A stretch of DNA of 64,000 nt from Marivita sp. (GCF_020055635.1 NZ_JAIPUT010000018.1:1-64000); one strand, 5' to 3'; positions 1-9,780 are shown, numbered from the stretch's first letter. The notes: generated by a model not told the origin, from the letters alone. Program-made: numbers and translations.

Positions 1-543
1 GCTGCGCACCACCAGGGACACGTCCTCCTTTCGGCCGGGATAGGCATGGAAAGAGCGTGTGTCGTTGTCGGACCCAAGCCGCGCCATGACAAAATCGAAG
101 CGGCCTTCTTCCAATCCCCGGATCAGGGCGACCGACGGGGCAACCTCGATCGTGGGCTGAATTTCGGGAGCCTTCTGGCGCATCATGGTCAAAGCCGGCA
201 CCAACGCGCCGACGGCGGGACCGGTAACCGCACCGACGCGCACGGAGCCGGCAAGTCCGGTCCGCAACTGTTCGACCTCGCTTCCCAAGGCGTCGACCTC
301 GGCAAGGATTATGAGCGCGCGACGGACAAAGGCTGCCCCTGCCGCGGTTGGGACCATGCCGCGCGGCAGGCGGTCGAACAGCGGCCCCCCGGCATCGGCC
401 TCGATATCCGACAGCATCCGCGACGCGGCGGGTTGAGACATGCCGACGGTGTCCGCCGCCAGTTGCAGCTTGCCGCTGTCGTTGATGGCGCGGATCAATC
501 GAAGATGCGAGGGCTTGAGGCGGTTGGTCAATGCGGAGGACAT
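1..543 (-). CDS. LysR-family transcriptional regulator, GbpR-like (C-terminus cut by window edge)
   Basis: The reverse strand encodes 181 residues of a LysR regulator starting at the ATG complementary to 541-543. The N-terminal winged helix-turn-helix is visible (residues about 10-65, with [13 protein letters not shown] as recognition helix), followed by the linker and the start of the substrate-binding domain ([18 protein letters not shown]). The rest lies outside the window. It is divergent from a ChvE-type sugar-binding protein gene, the arrangement known for gbpR-chvE in Agrobacterium, where GbpR senses sugars such as arabinose, galactose and fucose. Function as an activator of the chvE-ggu-arabinose operon is inferred from this context. 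Family assignment is secure; the exact name is not. Confidence 0.88.
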   Translation of the reverse strand, partial: MSSALTNRLKPSHLRLIRAINDSGKLQLAADTVGMSQPAASRMLSDIEADAGGPLFDRLPRGMVPTAAGAAFVRRALIILAEVDALGSEVEQLRTGLAGSVRVGAVTGPAVGALVPALTMMRQKAPEIQPTIEVAPSVALIRGLEEGRFDFVMARLGSDNDTRSFHAYPGRKEDVSLVVRS

Positions 544-670
544 GGCAAAGCATAACATTTTTATTATGCCTGTCGATCAAATTTGCATTGGTTTGGTATA
601 CGCCACTCGGATAGGCATTCGCTCAGAAGGCAGAGCCGCAATGGAGAGCGTCTGCCACGGGAGGAAAAAC
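544..670. promoter_or_regulatory. Divergent gbpR-like/chvE control region
   Basis: This 127-nt intergenic region must hold both promoters. An inverted repeat CATAA-N8-TTATG at 551-568, right next to the regulator start codon, has the T-N11-A type symmetry of LysR binding boxes. At 594-603 lies TGGTATACGC, which differs at two positions from the TGGTATACCA palindrome found elsewhere in the window. A good Shine-Dalgarno (GGGAGGAA, from 659) precedes the chvE ATG at 671. Binding by any regulator is inferred. Confidence 0.5.
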
Positions 671-1726
671 ATGACCCTTAAATCTGTTCTGGTCACCACG
701 GCGCTGGTGACCACTCTGGCAACATCCGCCTTTGCGGAAGGCCTTGTCGGAATCGCGATGCCCACGAAATCGTCGGCCCGCTGGATCTCGGACGGCGAAT
801 CGATGGTGGAACAATTCGAAGCCGCCGGCTACGAGACGATCCTGCAATATGCAGAGGATGACATTCCGAACCAGCTTGCGCAGATCGAGAACATGATCAC
901 CAATGGCGTTGATGCGCTGGTGATCGCGGCGATCGACGGCACCACGCTGTCCAACGCGCTTGAGAACGCAAGCTTTGCCGGAATCGAGGTCATTGCCTAT
1001 GACCGCCTGATCCGCGACAGCGCGCATGTCAGCTACTACGCGACCTTCGACAACTTCAAGGTTGGCGTTCAACAGGCGGAAACGCTGGTCTCGGGCCTGG
1101 AAGAGCGGTTCCCGGATGCGGAGACCTGGAATGTCGAGCTGTTCGGCGGGTCGCCCGACGACAACAACGCGTACTTCTTCTATGATGGCGGGATGTCCGT
1201 TCTTCAGCCGTTGATCGACAGCGGCAAGGTCAATATCGTTTCGGGTCAGATGGGCATGGACACCGTCGGCACGCTGCGTTGGGACGGAGCGGTTGCACAG
1301 GCGCGGATGGATAACCTTCTGTCGGCGCATTACACCGATGCTCAGGTCCATGGTGTCCTGTCGCCCTATGATGGTCTGTCCATCGGTATCCTGTCCTCGC
1401 TCAAGGGTGTCGGTTACGGGTCCGGCGACACGCCGATGCCGATCGTGACGGGTCAGGATGCCGAAGTGCCGTCGGTCAAGTCGATCCTCGCGGGCGAGCA
1501 GTATTCGACGATCTTCAAGGACACCCGCGAACTGGCGCGTGTTACTGTCGGCATGGTCGAGGCTCTGCTTGAAGGCGGCGAGCCCGAGATCAACGATACG
1601 AGCACCTATGACAACGGCGTCAAGGTTGTGCCCTCGTACCTGCTGGAGCCTCTCAAGGTCACGGCGGACAACTGGGAAGAGCGTCTGATCGATACCGGGT
1701 ACTACAACATGGACCAGATCAAGTAA
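671..1726 (+). CDS. chvE: ChvE-type periplasmic sugar-binding protein
   Basis: Periplasmic substrate-binding component of a CUT2-class ABC sugar importer. The 351-residue length matches ChvE (about 354). The start at 671 was chosen because it follows a GGAGGAA ribosome site and opens directly into a signal peptide ([22 protein letters not shown], cleavage near residue 22). The mature part is a periplasmic-binding-protein type I fold with [16 protein letters not shown], a pattern typical of multiple-sugar binding proteins. The next two genes are the cognate ATPase and permease, and the following genes oxidise L-arabinose/D-galactose, so those sugars are the likely ligands. In Agrobacterium ChvE also presents sugars to a sensor kinase; nothing here shows that role. 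Confidence 0.92.
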   Translation: MTLKSVLVTTALVTTLATSAFAEGLVGIAMPTKSSARWISDGESMVEQFEAAGYETILQYAEDDIPNQLAQIENMITNGVDALVIAAIDGTTLSNALENASFAGIEVIAYDRLIRDSAHVSYYATFDNFKVGVQQAETLVSGLEERFPDAETWNVELFGGSPDDNNAYFFYDGGMSVLQPLIDSGKVNIVSGQMGMDTVGTLRWDGAVAQARMDNLLSAHYTDAQVHGVLSPYDGLSIGILSSLKGVGYGSGDTPMPIVTGQDAEVPSVKSILAGEQYSTIFKDTRELARVTVGMVEALLEGGEPEINDTSTYDNGVKVVPSYLLEPLKVTADNWEERLIDTGYYNMDQIK

Positions 1727-1763
1727 GCGCTGCGCGCTGAACGACCTGCCACCGGTCAGGTGG

Positions 1764-1790
1764 ACCGGCCCGCACCGCATGCGGGCCGGT
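1764..1790 (+). terminator. Stem-loop between chvE and gguA
   Basis: A perfect 11-bp inverted repeat (ACCGGCCCGCA / TGCGGGCCGGT) with a 5-nt loop CCGCA lies in the 104-nt gap after chvE. There is no T tract, so it looks like an intra-operon mRNA-stabilising or attenuating hairpin rather than a full terminator. Comparable hairpins follow the two other binding-protein genes in this window. Confidence 0.7.
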
Positions 1791-1830
1791 CTGCCGCCAC
1801 CATCACACTCTCAATCCGAAGGCTGTCGCC

Positions 1831-3351
1831 ATGCAGGATACGCTGCTGGAAATGCGTTCCATCACCAAGACGTTTCCGGGCGTCAAGGCGCTTGATGACG
1901 TGTCTCTCAAGGTTCGAACCGGTGAGATTCATGCGATCTGCGGAGAGAACGGCGCGGGCAAGTCGACGCTGATGAAGGTGCTGTCCGGCGTCTATCCGGC
2001 GGGCAGCTATGACGGCGAAATTCATTATGACGGCGCGCTGGCGCAGTTTCGGGACATTTCCGACAGCGAAGCGCGCGGCATCATCATCATTCACCAGGAA
2101 CTGGCGCTTGTGCCGCTTTTGTCGATTGCCGAGAACCTGTTTCTGGGCAACGAGAACGCCAAGGGCGGTGTGATCGACTGGCGCGAGACCAACCAGCGCA
2201 CGGAAACCCTGCTGCGCAAGGTCGGGCTGCGCGATGCGCCCACGACGCTTGTGGAAAAGCTGGGCGTCGGCAAACAGCAGCTTGTCGAGATCGCCAAGGC
2301 GCTGGCAAAGGATGTACGCCTGTTGATCCTGGACGAGCCGACGTCGGCGCTGTCGGAAAGCGACAGCCAGGCGCTGCTTGATCTGATGCTCGAGCTCAAG
2401 GCGCAGGGCATGACGCAAATCATCATCAGCCACAAGCTGAACGAAGTGCGCCGCATCGCCGACACGGTCACGGTGATCCGGGACGGACATTCGGTATCCA
2501 GCTTTGCGGCAAGCGAGGGCATCACCGAAGACCGCATCGTGCGCGACATGGTGGGCCGGTCGATGGAAAACCGCTATCCGCCGCGCACACCCAGGATCGG
2601 CGAACGGATCATGCGGGTGAGCGACTGGTCGGTGGCGCATCCCGAACATGCCGACCGGCAGGTGATCCGCAATGTCGGTTTTGATGTCCGCGCCGGCGAA
2701 GTGGTCGGAATCGCGGGGCTGATGGGAGCAGGGCGTACCGAACTGGCGATGTCGATTTTCGGCCAAAGCTGGGGCCAGAACATCACCGGTACGGTGGAAA
2801 TGCACGGCAAGCCGGTGGATGTGTCCGATGTCGGGCGCGCGATCAAGGCGGGGCTCGCCTATGTCACCGAAGACCGCAAGAGCCTTGGCCTGATCCTCGA
2901 CGATACCATCACGCGCAACATCACCCTGGCGAACCTGCCCGAAGTGGCCCGCGCCTCTGTGCTGAACGATCATGCCGAAACCGAGGTGGCCGAGAAGTAC
3001 CGCAAGGATCTGGGCATCCGGACGCCGGGTGTGTTCCAGAAGGTGGTGAACCTGTCGGGCGGCAACCAGCAGAAGGTCGTTCTGTCGAAATGGCTGTTCG
3101 TCGGACCTGAGGTGCTGATCCTCGACGAGCCCACACGCGGTATCGACGTCGGCGCGAAATACGAAATCTACGGTCTGATCAACGATCTCGCCGCGGCCGG
3201 GAAAGGCGTGGTCATGATCTCGTCAGAGATGCCCGAACTTCTGGGCATGTGCGACCGGGTCTACGTGATGAACGAAGGGGCCTTCGTGGGCGAGATGCCT
3301 GCATCCGAGGCCAGTCAGGAGCGCATCATGTCGCTCATCGTGAACGAATAA
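1831..3351 (+). CDS. gguA: CUT2 sugar ABC transporter, double ATPase (GguA-like)
   Basis: Cytoplasmic energising subunit of the ChvE-dependent sugar importer, 506 residues, as usual for the RbsA/XylG/MglA/GguA family. It holds two fused ATPase domains. The first has Walker [10 protein letters not shown] (residues 38-46) and Walker [12 protein letters not shown]. The second has a degenerate P-loop (GLMGAGRTE), an intact signature LSGGNQQKV and Walker [13 protein letters not shown]. That asymmetry is typical of the family. The gene sits 104 nt after chvE and 10 nt before the permease gene. Substrate specificity is inferred from ChvE and the arabinose/galactose enzymes downstream. Confidence 0.93.
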   Translation: MQDTLLEMRSITKTFPGVKALDDVSLKVRTGEIHAICGENGAGKSTLMKVLSGVYPAGSYDGEIHYDGALAQFRDISDSEARGIIIIHQELALVPLLSIAENLFLGNENAKGGVIDWRETNQRTETLLRKVGLRDAPTTLVEKLGVGKQQLVEIAKALAKDVRLLILDEPTSALSESDSQALLDLMLELKAQGMTQIIISHKLNEVRRIADTVTVIRDGHSVSSFAASEGITEDRIVRDMVGRSMENRYPPRTPRIGERIMRVSDWSVAHPEHADRQVIRNVGFDVRAGEVVGIAGLMGAGRTELAMSIFGQSWGQNITGTVEMHGKPVDVSDVGRAIKAGLAYVTEDRKSLGLILDDTITRNITLANLPEVARASVLNDHAETEVAEKYRKDLGIRTPGVFQKVVNLSGGNQQKVVLSKWLFVGPEVLILDEPTRGIDVGAKYEIYGLINDLAAAGKGVVMISSEMPELLGMCDRVYVMNEGAFVGEMPASEASQERIMSLIVNE

Positions 3352-3361
3352 GGGGACAGGC

Positions 3362-4591
3362 ATGTCTGTGGCGGAAAACACTTCCCAAAGCGCGGGCGCG
3401 ACTGCTCGGATCGGCAGCTACCTCAAGGCGCATTTGCGCGAATACGGCCTGCTGTTCGCGCTGATCGCCATCATGGCGTTCTTTCAGATCGTCACGGGCG
3501 GTACGCTGCTCAGGCCGATCAACCTGACGAACCTGCTGTTGCAGAACAGCTATATCGTCATCATGGCGCTTGGAATGCTGGTCGTCATCGTGGCGGGGCA
3601 TATCGACCTGTCGGTCGGGTCCGTCATGGGCTTTGTCGGCGCGCTGGCGGCTGTCATGATCGTCAATTACGAGATGTCGATCATCGTCACCATGCTGACC
3701 TGCGTGGTGGTCGGCGCGATCATCGGCGGGGCGCAGGGGTACTGGATCGCCTATTGGAAGATCCCGTCCTTCATCGTGACCTTGGCGGGGATGCTGGTGT
3801 TTCGCGGGTTGTCGCTCTGGTTGCTCGAAGGGCAATCTGTGGGTCCGTTTCCGCGTGAATTCCAGGTGATCGCAACAGGCTTCGTGCCCGATATCCTGCC
3901 CGGCGGCGAAGCCTTCAAGGGCCTTTTCGCCGTGCGCAACTTCAACGTGCTGGCCTTTGCCACGGGGATCGTCGCGGCCGGCTGGGTGGTCTGGTCTGGC
4001 CTGCGCCAGCGCGCGCAAAACAAGGCCTACGGCATCGAAGACGAACCCCGCGCGTTCTTTGTCGCGCGGATTGCCATCATTGCGCTCGCCCTGATCTTCA
4101 TCCTCTACAAGCTGGCGACATTCCGCGGCCTTCCAAACGTGCTGCTGACGATGGGTGTGCTGACAATCATCTACGCGTTCATCACCGAACGCACGGTTCT
4201 GGGCCGCCGCATCTATGCGCTTGGCGGCAACGAAAAAGCGGCCAAGCTGTCGGGCATCAAGACCGAACGGCTGACCTTTCTGGCCTTTGTCAACATGGGC
4301 ATGCTGGCCGCCATTGCCGGGCTGGTCTTTGCCGCGCGTCTGAACACCGCGACACCGAAAGCGGGGTTCGCGCTGGAACTGGACGTGATCGCGGCCGTGT
4401 TCATTGGCGGGGCGTCGATGTCGGGGGGTGTCGGCAAGATCGTCGGCGCGGTTGTCGGCGCGTTCCTGATGGGGGTGCTGAACAACGGGATGTCGCTCAT
4501 GGGTATCGGCATCGACTACCAGCAGATGATCAAGGGGCTTGTCCTGCTCGCCGCCGTGATCTTCGACGTCTACAACAAGAAAAAGGGCTGA
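3362..4591 (+). CDS. gguB: CUT2 sugar ABC transporter permease (GguB-like)
   Basis: Inner-membrane permease of the ChvE/GguA system. The 409-residue protein has roughly ten hydrophobic segments and the hallmark CUT2 stretch VVIVAGHIDLSVGSVMGF near residue 80, as in RbsC/XylH/MmsB. A loop of about 65 residues around positions 160-225 separates transmembrane groups, as in the longer XylH/GguB subgroup. It starts 10 nt after gguA and ends 4 nt before the dehydratase gene, so it is clearly in the same operon. The start at 3362 follows an AAGGGGA ribosome site. Confidence 0.92.
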   Translation: MSVAENTSQSAGATARIGSYLKAHLREYGLLFALIAIMAFFQIVTGGTLLRPINLTNLLLQNSYIVIMALGMLVVIVAGHIDLSVGSVMGFVGALAAVMIVNYEMSIIVTMLTCVVVGAIIGGAQGYWIAYWKIPSFIVTLAGMLVFRGLSLWLLEGQSVGPFPREFQVIATGFVPDILPGGEAFKGLFAVRNFNVLAFATGIVAAGWVVWSGLRQRAQNKAYGIEDEPRAFFVARIAIIALALIFILYKLATFRGLPNVLLTMGVLTIIYAFITERTVLGRRIYALGGNEKAAKLSGIKTERLTFLAFVNMGMLAAIAGLVFAARLNTATPKAGFALELDVIAAVFIGGASMSGGVGKIVGAVVGAFLMGVLNNGMSLMGIGIDYQQMIKGLVLLAAVIFDVYNKKKG

Positions 4592-4595
4592 GAGC

Positions 4596-6338
4596 ATGAC
4601 ATTCAAACCTGCAAAATGGCCCCGCAAGCTGAGATCTGCCGAGTGGTATACCGGCAGCAGCAAGGACGTGATCTATCATCGTGGCTGGATGAAGAACCAA
4701 GGCTATCCGGATGACCTGTTCGACGGGCGGCCGATCATCGGCATTCTGAACACGTGGTCGGACATGACGCCGTGCAACGGGCATTTGCGAGAGCTGGCCG
4801 AAAAGGTGAAGGCCGGCATCTGGGAGGCCGGTGGCTTTCCGATGGAAGTGCCGGTCTTCTCGGCCTCGGAAAACACCTTCCGGCCCACGGCGATGATGTT
4901 CCGCAACCTTGCGGCGCTGAGTATCGAGGAACAGATCCGGGGCCAGCCGATGGATGGCTGCGTGCTCATGGTCGGGTGTGACAAGACCACGCCAAGCCTG
5001 TTGATGGCGGCGGCATCGTGCGATCTGCCGTCGATCATCGTGACCGGCGGGCCGATGCTGAACGGCTGGTTCCAGGGCGAACGCGTCGGTGCGGGCACCC
5101 ATCTGTGGCGTTTTTCCGAAGCGGTGAAGGCCGGCGAGATGACGCAGGAACAATTCCTTGATGCGGAATCCGCGGTGACCCGCTCGTCGGGCACGTGCAA
5201 CACGATGGGCACGGCGTCGTCGATGGCCAGCATGTCCGAGGCGCTTGGCATGGCGCTGTCGGGCAATGCGGCGATCCCGGCCGTCGACAGCCGCCGCCGC
5301 GTCATGGCGCAACTTTCGGGTCGGCGGATCGTGCAGATGGTCAAGGACGACCTCAAGCCGTCGGACATCCTGACGCGCGCGGCGTTCGAGAACGCGATCC
5401 GCTGCAATGGCGCGGTTGGCGGGTCGACCAACACCGTGGTGCACATGCTGGCCATCGCGGGCCGCGTCGGCATCGACATCACGTTGGATGACTGGGACCG
5501 CTGCGGGCGCGACATCCCGACGATCCTGAATCTGCAACCGTCGGGCAAGTACCTGATGGAAGAGTTCTTCTATGCCGGCGGTCTGCCCGTCGTCCTGAAA
5601 CGGCTGGGCGAGGCGGACAAGCTGCACAAGGAGGCAATGACCGTCTCGGGCCAGACGATCTGGGACGAGGTCAAGGACGCGCAGAACTGGAACGAGGACG
5701 TGATCCGCCCCGTCGACAGGCCCCTTACGGAAAAGGGCGGCATTGCAGTGCTCAAGGGCAATCTCGCTCCCAAGGGCGCGATCCTCAAACCCTCTGCCGC
5801 CACACCCGAGCTGATGCAGCATCGCGGCCGCGCCGTGGTCTTCGAGGATATCGACGATTACAAGTCGCGGATCAACGACGATGCGCTCGACATCGACGAG
5901 ACCTGCATCATGGTGCTCAAGAATTGCGGCCCGAAGGGGTATCCCGGCATGGCCGAGGTTGGCAATATGGGTCTCCCGCCCAAGGTGCTGAAGAAGGGGA
6001 TCACCGACATGATCCGCATTTCCGATGCACGCATGTCGGGCACCGCCTATGGCACCGTGATCCTGCACACCTCGCCCGAGGCCGCAGCGGGCGGACCGCT
6101 GGCGGTTGTTCGGTCGGGCGACATGATCGACGTTGATGTCGAGAACCGCCGCTTGCATCTGGACATCTCGGACGCCGAACTGACCGAGCGCCTTGCCCGT
6201 TGGACACCGATCCACGAGCGCCCGGAAAGCGGCTATGCGTGGTTGCACCAGCAGCATGTTGAAGGCGCAGACACCGGCGCGGACCTCGATTTCCTCAAGG
6301 GATGCCGCGGCGCGCCGGTCGGAAAGGACAGTCACTGA
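4596..6338 (+). CDS. L-arabinonate dehydratase (IlvD/Edd family)
   Basis: Converts L-arabinonate, and possibly D-fuconate or D-galactonate, to the 2-keto-3-deoxy acid in the non-phosphorylative pentose route. At 580 residues it matches rhizobial L-arabinonate dehydratase in length and wording throughout (for example WSDMTPCNGHLREL, VGCDKTTPSLLM, C-terminal LDFLKGCRG). The three [2Fe-2S] ligand cysteines are visible at residues 60, 128 and 201. The C-terminal GTAYGTVILHTSPEAA segment is the usual beta-barrel substrate region. It lies 4 nt after gguB and overlaps the next gene by an ATGA junction. It is clearly distinct from the XylD-type paralogue near 30 kb. The enzyme is called AraC in Azospirillum; I avoid the symbol because of the E. 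coli regulator. Confidence 0.92.
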   Translation: MTFKPAKWPRKLRSAEWYTGSSKDVIYHRGWMKNQGYPDDLFDGRPIIGILNTWSDMTPCNGHLRELAEKVKAGIWEAGGFPMEVPVFSASENTFRPTAMMFRNLAALSIEEQIRGQPMDGCVLMVGCDKTTPSLLMAAASCDLPSIIVTGGPMLNGWFQGERVGAGTHLWRFSEAVKAGEMTQEQFLDAESAVTRSSGTCNTMGTASSMASMSEALGMALSGNAAIPAVDSRRRVMAQLSGRRIVQMVKDDLKPSDILTRAAFENAIRCNGAVGGSTNTVVHMLAIAGRVGIDITLDDWDRCGRDIPTILNLQPSGKYLMEEFFYAGGLPVVLKRLGEADKLHKEAMTVSGQTIWDEVKDAQNWNEDVIRPVDRPLTEKGGIAVLKGNLAPKGAILKPSAATPELMQHRGRAVVFEDIDDYKSRINDDALDIDETCIMVLKNCGPKGYPGMAEVGNMGLPPKVLKKGITDMIRISDARMSGTAYGTVILHTSPEAAAGGPLAVVRSGDMIDVDVENRRLHLDISDAELTERLARWTPIHERPESGYAWLHQQHVEGADTGADLDFLKGCRGAPVGKDSH

Positions 6339-7261
6339 TGAAGATCGCACTTGTGGGCATTGGAAAGATCGCGGTGGACCAGCACGTGCCGGCCATCGAC
6401 GGTAGCTCTGACTGGGACCTTGCAGCAACGGTCAGCCGTCACGGGACGGTCGAGGGCGTGGAGGCGTTCACCGACATGGGCGCGATGCTCGAGGCGCGGT
6501 CCGACATTCGCGTCGTGTCGCTGTGCCTGCCGCCGGTGCCGCGGTTCGACTATGCGATGCAGGCTCTCAAGGCGGGGCGACACGTGATGCTGGAAAAGCC
6601 GCCCGGCGCCACGATTGCCGAATGTCACGCGCTTGAGGCGGCCGCGCGCGAGGCGGGGCTCTCGATCTATGCGACCTGGCATTCGCGCCATGCCGACATG
6701 GTGGCCGCTGCCAAGGCCTGGCTGGCCGACAAGACGCTGAAGTCGCTGACCGTGACGTGGAAAGAAGACGTGCGCCGCTGGCATCCCGGACAGGCCTGGA
6801 TCTGGGAACCGGGTGGGCTGGGTGTGTTCGATCCCGGGATCAACGCGCTGTCCATCGTGACCGAGATCCTGCCGGACGACATTCACGTGACCCAGGCCGA
6901 CCTGGATGTGCCCGAGAACTGCCAGACCCCGATCGGTGCGCGGATTGATTTCCACCACCCCAAAGGCGCGCGGGTCAGTGCCGTGTTCGACTGGCGGCAG
7001 GACGGCGACCAGACCTGGGAGATCGACGCGGTGACGGACGCAGGGACGCTCAAGCTTCGCGATGGCGGCGCGGTGATGGAGGTGGACGGCACCCGCACCG
7101 GCGATGCCGCTCCGCTGGGGGGCGAATACCCCCGGTTATATGCCCGCATGGCGCAGCTTGTCTGCACCGGCGGGATCGACATGGACCTGCGCCCGATGAC
7201 GCTTGCCACCGATGCTCTGGCACTTGGTCGTCGTATCCCGACCGACCCGTTTCACGACTGA
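6338..7261 (+). CDS. L-arabinose/D-galactose 1-dehydrogenase (Gfo/Idh/MocA family)
   Basis: Oxidises the aldose at C1 to the aldono-lactone with NAD(P)+, the first cytoplasmic step of the oxidative route. The start at 6338 gives an ATGA overlap with the dehydratase stop and opens with MKIALVGIGKIAVDQHVPAI. This N-terminus is characteristic of the galactose/arabinose 1-dehydrogenase subgroup: a Rossmann motif followed by KIAxDQHxPAI. The catalytic-region motif LEKPPG is present near residue 88. The 307-residue length is normal. Azospirillum arabinose dehydrogenase and Pseudomonas galactose dehydrogenase are the characterised relatives, and the choice of sugar cannot be made from sequence alone. 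No lactonase follows in this operon. Confidence 0.88.
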   Translation: MKIALVGIGKIAVDQHVPAIDGSSDWDLAATVSRHGTVEGVEAFTDMGAMLEARSDIRVVSLCLPPVPRFDYAMQALKAGRHVMLEKPPGATIAECHALEAAAREAGLSIYATWHSRHADMVAAAKAWLADKTLKSLTVTWKEDVRRWHPGQAWIWEPGGLGVFDPGINALSIVTEILPDDIHVTQADLDVPENCQTPIGARIDFHHPKGARVSAVFDWRQDGDQTWEIDAVTDAGTLKLRDGGAVMEVDGTRTGDAAPLGGEYPRLYARMAQLVCTGGIDMDLRPMTLATDALALGRRIPTDPFHD

Positions 7262-7295
7262 GGCGCACCGCGCCCGCAAGATTGAAGGATTTCCC

Positions 7296-8213
7296 ATGAA
7301 GCACCCGCTGACCGGCATTCTGCCCGTGGCCCCGACCCCCTTTCACGACGATGGCTCTGTCGATACCGAAGGCATGACGCGCGTGCTGGATTGCATGATC
7401 GACCAGGGCGTCGACGCAATCTGTATCCTGGCCAACTATTCCGAACAGTTCGTGTTGTCGGATGCAGAACGCGCCACGCTGACCAAGCTGTCGCTGGAGC
7501 ATGTCGCAGGCCGGGTGCCGGTGATCGTCACAGTCAGCCATTTCAGTACGCAGATCGTTGTAGATCGCGCGCGCGAAGCCGAAGCGATGGGCGCTGCGAT
7601 GCTGATGATGATGCCACCCTATCACGGTGTTGGCCTCGTTCCCGCCGAGGCGGGGATCTTTGAACATTTCGCGTCGGTGTCCGATGCCATCTCGATCCCG
7701 ATCATGGTGCAGGACGCGCCGCTCTCGGGTGTCTCTCTTCCCGTTCCGCTGCTTGTCCGGATGGCGAAGGAGATCGCGAATGTCAGCTACTTCAAGATGG
7801 AAACACCCTTTGCCGCCGACAAGCTGGCGGCGCTGATCGACGCGGGCGGCGACCATATCGTCGGGCCGTTCGATGGCGAAGAGGCGGTGACGCTGCTGGC
7901 GGATCTGGACGCAGGGTGTACCGGCACGATGACCTCGGCGCTTCAGCCCGAGTTGATCAAGCCGATTGTCACGAACTACCTTGCGGGCGATATCGACGCG
8001 GCATTGGCGCAATGGCGCGAATGTCTGCCGCTGATCAATCACGAAAACCGCCAATGTGGTCTGCGGGCCGCCAAGGTCGTGATGAAGGAAGGGGGTGTGA
8101 TCGGGTCGGATCATGTGCGACACCCGCTCAAACCGATGTCGGAGCGTACCCGCGCGCGCTTGCTGCAACTGGCAGCCGAGCGCGACGTGATCGCATTGCG
8201 TTGGGGCAAATAA
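7296..8213 (+). CDS. L-2-keto-3-deoxyarabonate dehydratase (DHDPS/NAL family)
   Basis: Dehydrates L-2-keto-3-deoxyarabonate to alpha-ketoglutarate semialdehyde. It belongs to the class I aldolase-like dihydrodipicolinate synthase family but has the dehydratase-subgroup pattern ICILANYSEQFVLSD instead of the GTTGE motif of lyases. The Schiff-base lysine is K167 in NVSYFKMETP. The start at 7296 (MKHPLTGILPVAPTPF) was chosen over upstream in-frame codons because it opens the family's N-terminus and follows an AAGGA ribosome site. The 305-residue length fits Azospirillum AraD. Neighbours on both sides are the preceding and following pathway steps. Confidence 0.9.
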   Translation: MKHPLTGILPVAPTPFHDDGSVDTEGMTRVLDCMIDQGVDAICILANYSEQFVLSDAERATLTKLSLEHVAGRVPVIVTVSHFSTQIVVDRAREAEAMGAAMLMMMPPYHGVGLVPAEAGIFEHFASVSDAISIPIMVQDAPLSGVSLPVPLLVRMAKEIANVSYFKMETPFAADKLAALIDAGGDHIVGPFDGEEAVTLLADLDAGCTGTMTSALQPELIKPIVTNYLAGDIDAALAQWRECLPLINHENRQCGLRAAKVVMKEGGVIGSDHVRHPLKPMSERTRARLLQLAAERDVIALRWGK

Positions 8214-8225
8214 AGGAGAATTTCG

Positions 8226-9746
8226 ATGGGCTATGAACCGCACGGCAAACATCTGATCGCTGGCGATTGGGTGTCGAGCCAGAACACATTCACCTCGCAA
8301 CCTGTCGGCAGCGATGGCACGTCCTTCTGCGAAGGCGGTGCCGACGAGGTCGATCGTGCCGTCCGTGCTGCCGAAGAGGCATTCGCGACCTACGGATGGA
8401 CCAGCCGCGAAGACCGTGCCGCATTCCTGGAGGCCATCGCCGAGGAGATCGACGCGCGCGGGGACGACATCACGCGGCTGGGATGTGCCGAAACCGGTCT
8501 GCCCGAAGCGCGGCTTCAGGGAGAGCGTGGGCGCACCACCGGTCAGCTGCGCCTCTTCGCGACACATATCCGCGACGGCGCGTATCTCGACCGTCGCCAC
8601 GACGCGGCCTTGCCGGACCGTGCGCCCCTGCCGCGTCCTGATCTGAAGATGGTGCAGCGGCCCATCGGTCCGGTTGCCGTGTTCGGCGCGTCCAACTTTC
8701 CGTTGGCGTTTTCGACGGCCGGTGGGGATACCGCGTCGGCGCTTGCCGCCGGCTGTCCGGTTGTGGTCAAGGGTCACCCGGCCCACCCTGCCACCGGCGA
8801 GATCGTGGCAGACGCCATCGCGGCGGCCATTGCGCGCTGCGGCATGCCGGCGGGCACGTTTTCGCTGATCCAGGGCACCAGCCATGAACTGGGTGGTGCG
8901 CTTGTTCAGCATCCGCTGATCAATGCGGTTGGGTTCACCGGGTCTCTGGGCGCCGGGCGCGCGCTGTTCAACCTGTGCGCCGCGCGGCCTGTTCCGATCC
9001 CGTTCTTCGGCGAGCTTGGATCGGTCAATCCGGTCTTCGTCATGCCGGGTGCGCTGGCCCAACGCGGCGCAGAGCTGGGCGCCGCCTGGGCCGGGTCGCT
9101 GACGATGGGGGTTGGGCAGTTCTGCACCAATCCGGGCATCGTCGTCGCGACCGAAGGACCGGAGCTTGATGCCTTTGCCAAGGCTGCAACCGATGCGTTG
9201 GAGGCTGCCGGTGAATCGGTGATGCTGACCGACGGAATTGCCGACGCGTTCCGGCGCGGCGTGGCAGAGGTCGGATCGGCAAGCGGTGTGCAGGAGCTTT
9301 TGAAATCCACATGTGACCGCCGCAACGCGGCGCCGGCGATTTACAAGGTCGACGCGGAAAGCTGGCTTGCCAACGAAGCCTTGGCCGAAGAGGTCTTTGG
9401 TCCGTTGGGCATCCTCGTGGCAGCCAGCGGGCCCGAGCAGATGCTGGACGTGGCGCGTGGTTTGCAGGGCCAGCTGACGGCGACGCTGCAGATGGACGAT
9501 GCGGATACCGACACCGCGCGTCCCTTTGTTCCCGTCTTGGAACGCAAGGCCGGGCGCGTTCTGGTCAACGGCTTTCCGACAGGGGTCGAGGTTGCCGAAG
9601 CCATGGTGCATGGCGGGCCGTACCCGGCCTCGACGAACTTTGGCGCAACGTCGGTGGGCACATTGGCGATCCGTCGGTTCCTGCGGCCGGTCTGTTATCA
9701 GAACATGCCCGACGCGCTATTGCCGGACGATCTGCGCGGCGTGTAG
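8226..9746 (+). CDS. Alpha-ketoglutarate semialdehyde dehydrogenase
   Basis: Oxidises 2,5-dioxopentanoate to 2-oxoglutarate, the last step joining pentose oxidation to the TCA cycle. The 506-residue aldehyde dehydrogenase has the nucleophile Cys300 in MGVGQFCTNPG and the general-base Glu263 in FFGELGSVNP. The form with FGELGSVNPVF is typical of the KGSADH branch rather than betaine or succinate semialdehyde enzymes. It starts 12 nt after the preceding dehydratase behind an AAAGGAGAA site and is the last gene of the operon. It is the only recognisable KGSADH in the window, so the XylD/XylX xylose branch and any glucarate branch may depend on it too. Confidence 0.9.
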   Translation: MGYEPHGKHLIAGDWVSSQNTFTSQPVGSDGTSFCEGGADEVDRAVRAAEEAFATYGWTSREDRAAFLEAIAEEIDARGDDITRLGCAETGLPEARLQGERGRTTGQLRLFATHIRDGAYLDRRHDAALPDRAPLPRPDLKMVQRPIGPVAVFGASNFPLAFSTAGGDTASALAAGCPVVVKGHPAHPATGEIVADAIAAAIARCGMPAGTFSLIQGTSHELGGALVQHPLINAVGFTGSLGAGRALFNLCAARPVPIPFFGELGSVNPVFVMPGALAQRGAELGAAWAGSLTMGVGQFCTNPGIVVATEGPELDAFAKAATDALEAAGESVMLTDGIADAFRRGVAEVGSASGVQELLKSTCDRRNAAPAIYKVDAESWLANEALAEEVFGPLGILVAASGPEQMLDVARGLQGQLTATLQMDDADTDTARPFVPVLERKAGRVLVNGFPTGVEVAEAMVHGGPYPASTNFGATSVGTLAIRRFLRPVCYQNMPDALLPDDLRGV

Positions 9747-9760
9747 GCACCACATCAGGG

Positions 9761-9780
9761 CAGGGCGGGTCACCGCCCTG
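9761..9780. terminator. Shared stem-loop between convergent genes
   Basis: CAGGGCGG-GTCA-CCGCCCTG is a perfect 8-bp stem with a tetraloop between the convergent KGSADH and transketolase genes. The right arm overlaps the transketolase stop codon. It has no clear T run in either direction, so it is at best a bidirectional terminator candidate. Confidence 0.5.

Noticed and set aside
1764-1790. Rho-independent terminator after chvE
   Set aside because: The stem is strong but no T run follows, and the downstream gguA and gguB clearly belong to the same transport system, so a full terminator is unlikely.
4644-4653. TGGTATACCG, one base from the GntR palindrome
   Set aside because: It lies inside the dehydratase coding region and encodes conserved residues of the N-terminus (WYTG), so it is explained by the protein.
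4530-6428. Long minus-strand frame opposite the L-arabinonate dehydratase gene
   Set aside because: Antisense shadow of a clear IlvD/Edd gene, no family features and no ribosome site.
7050-9611. Very long open frame on the minus strand (853 codons) opposite the KDA dehydratase and KGSADH genes
   Set aside because: It is antisense to two well-recognised genes, has low-complexity Arg/Gln/His-rich content and no domain; high-G+C codon bias leaves such antisense frames open.
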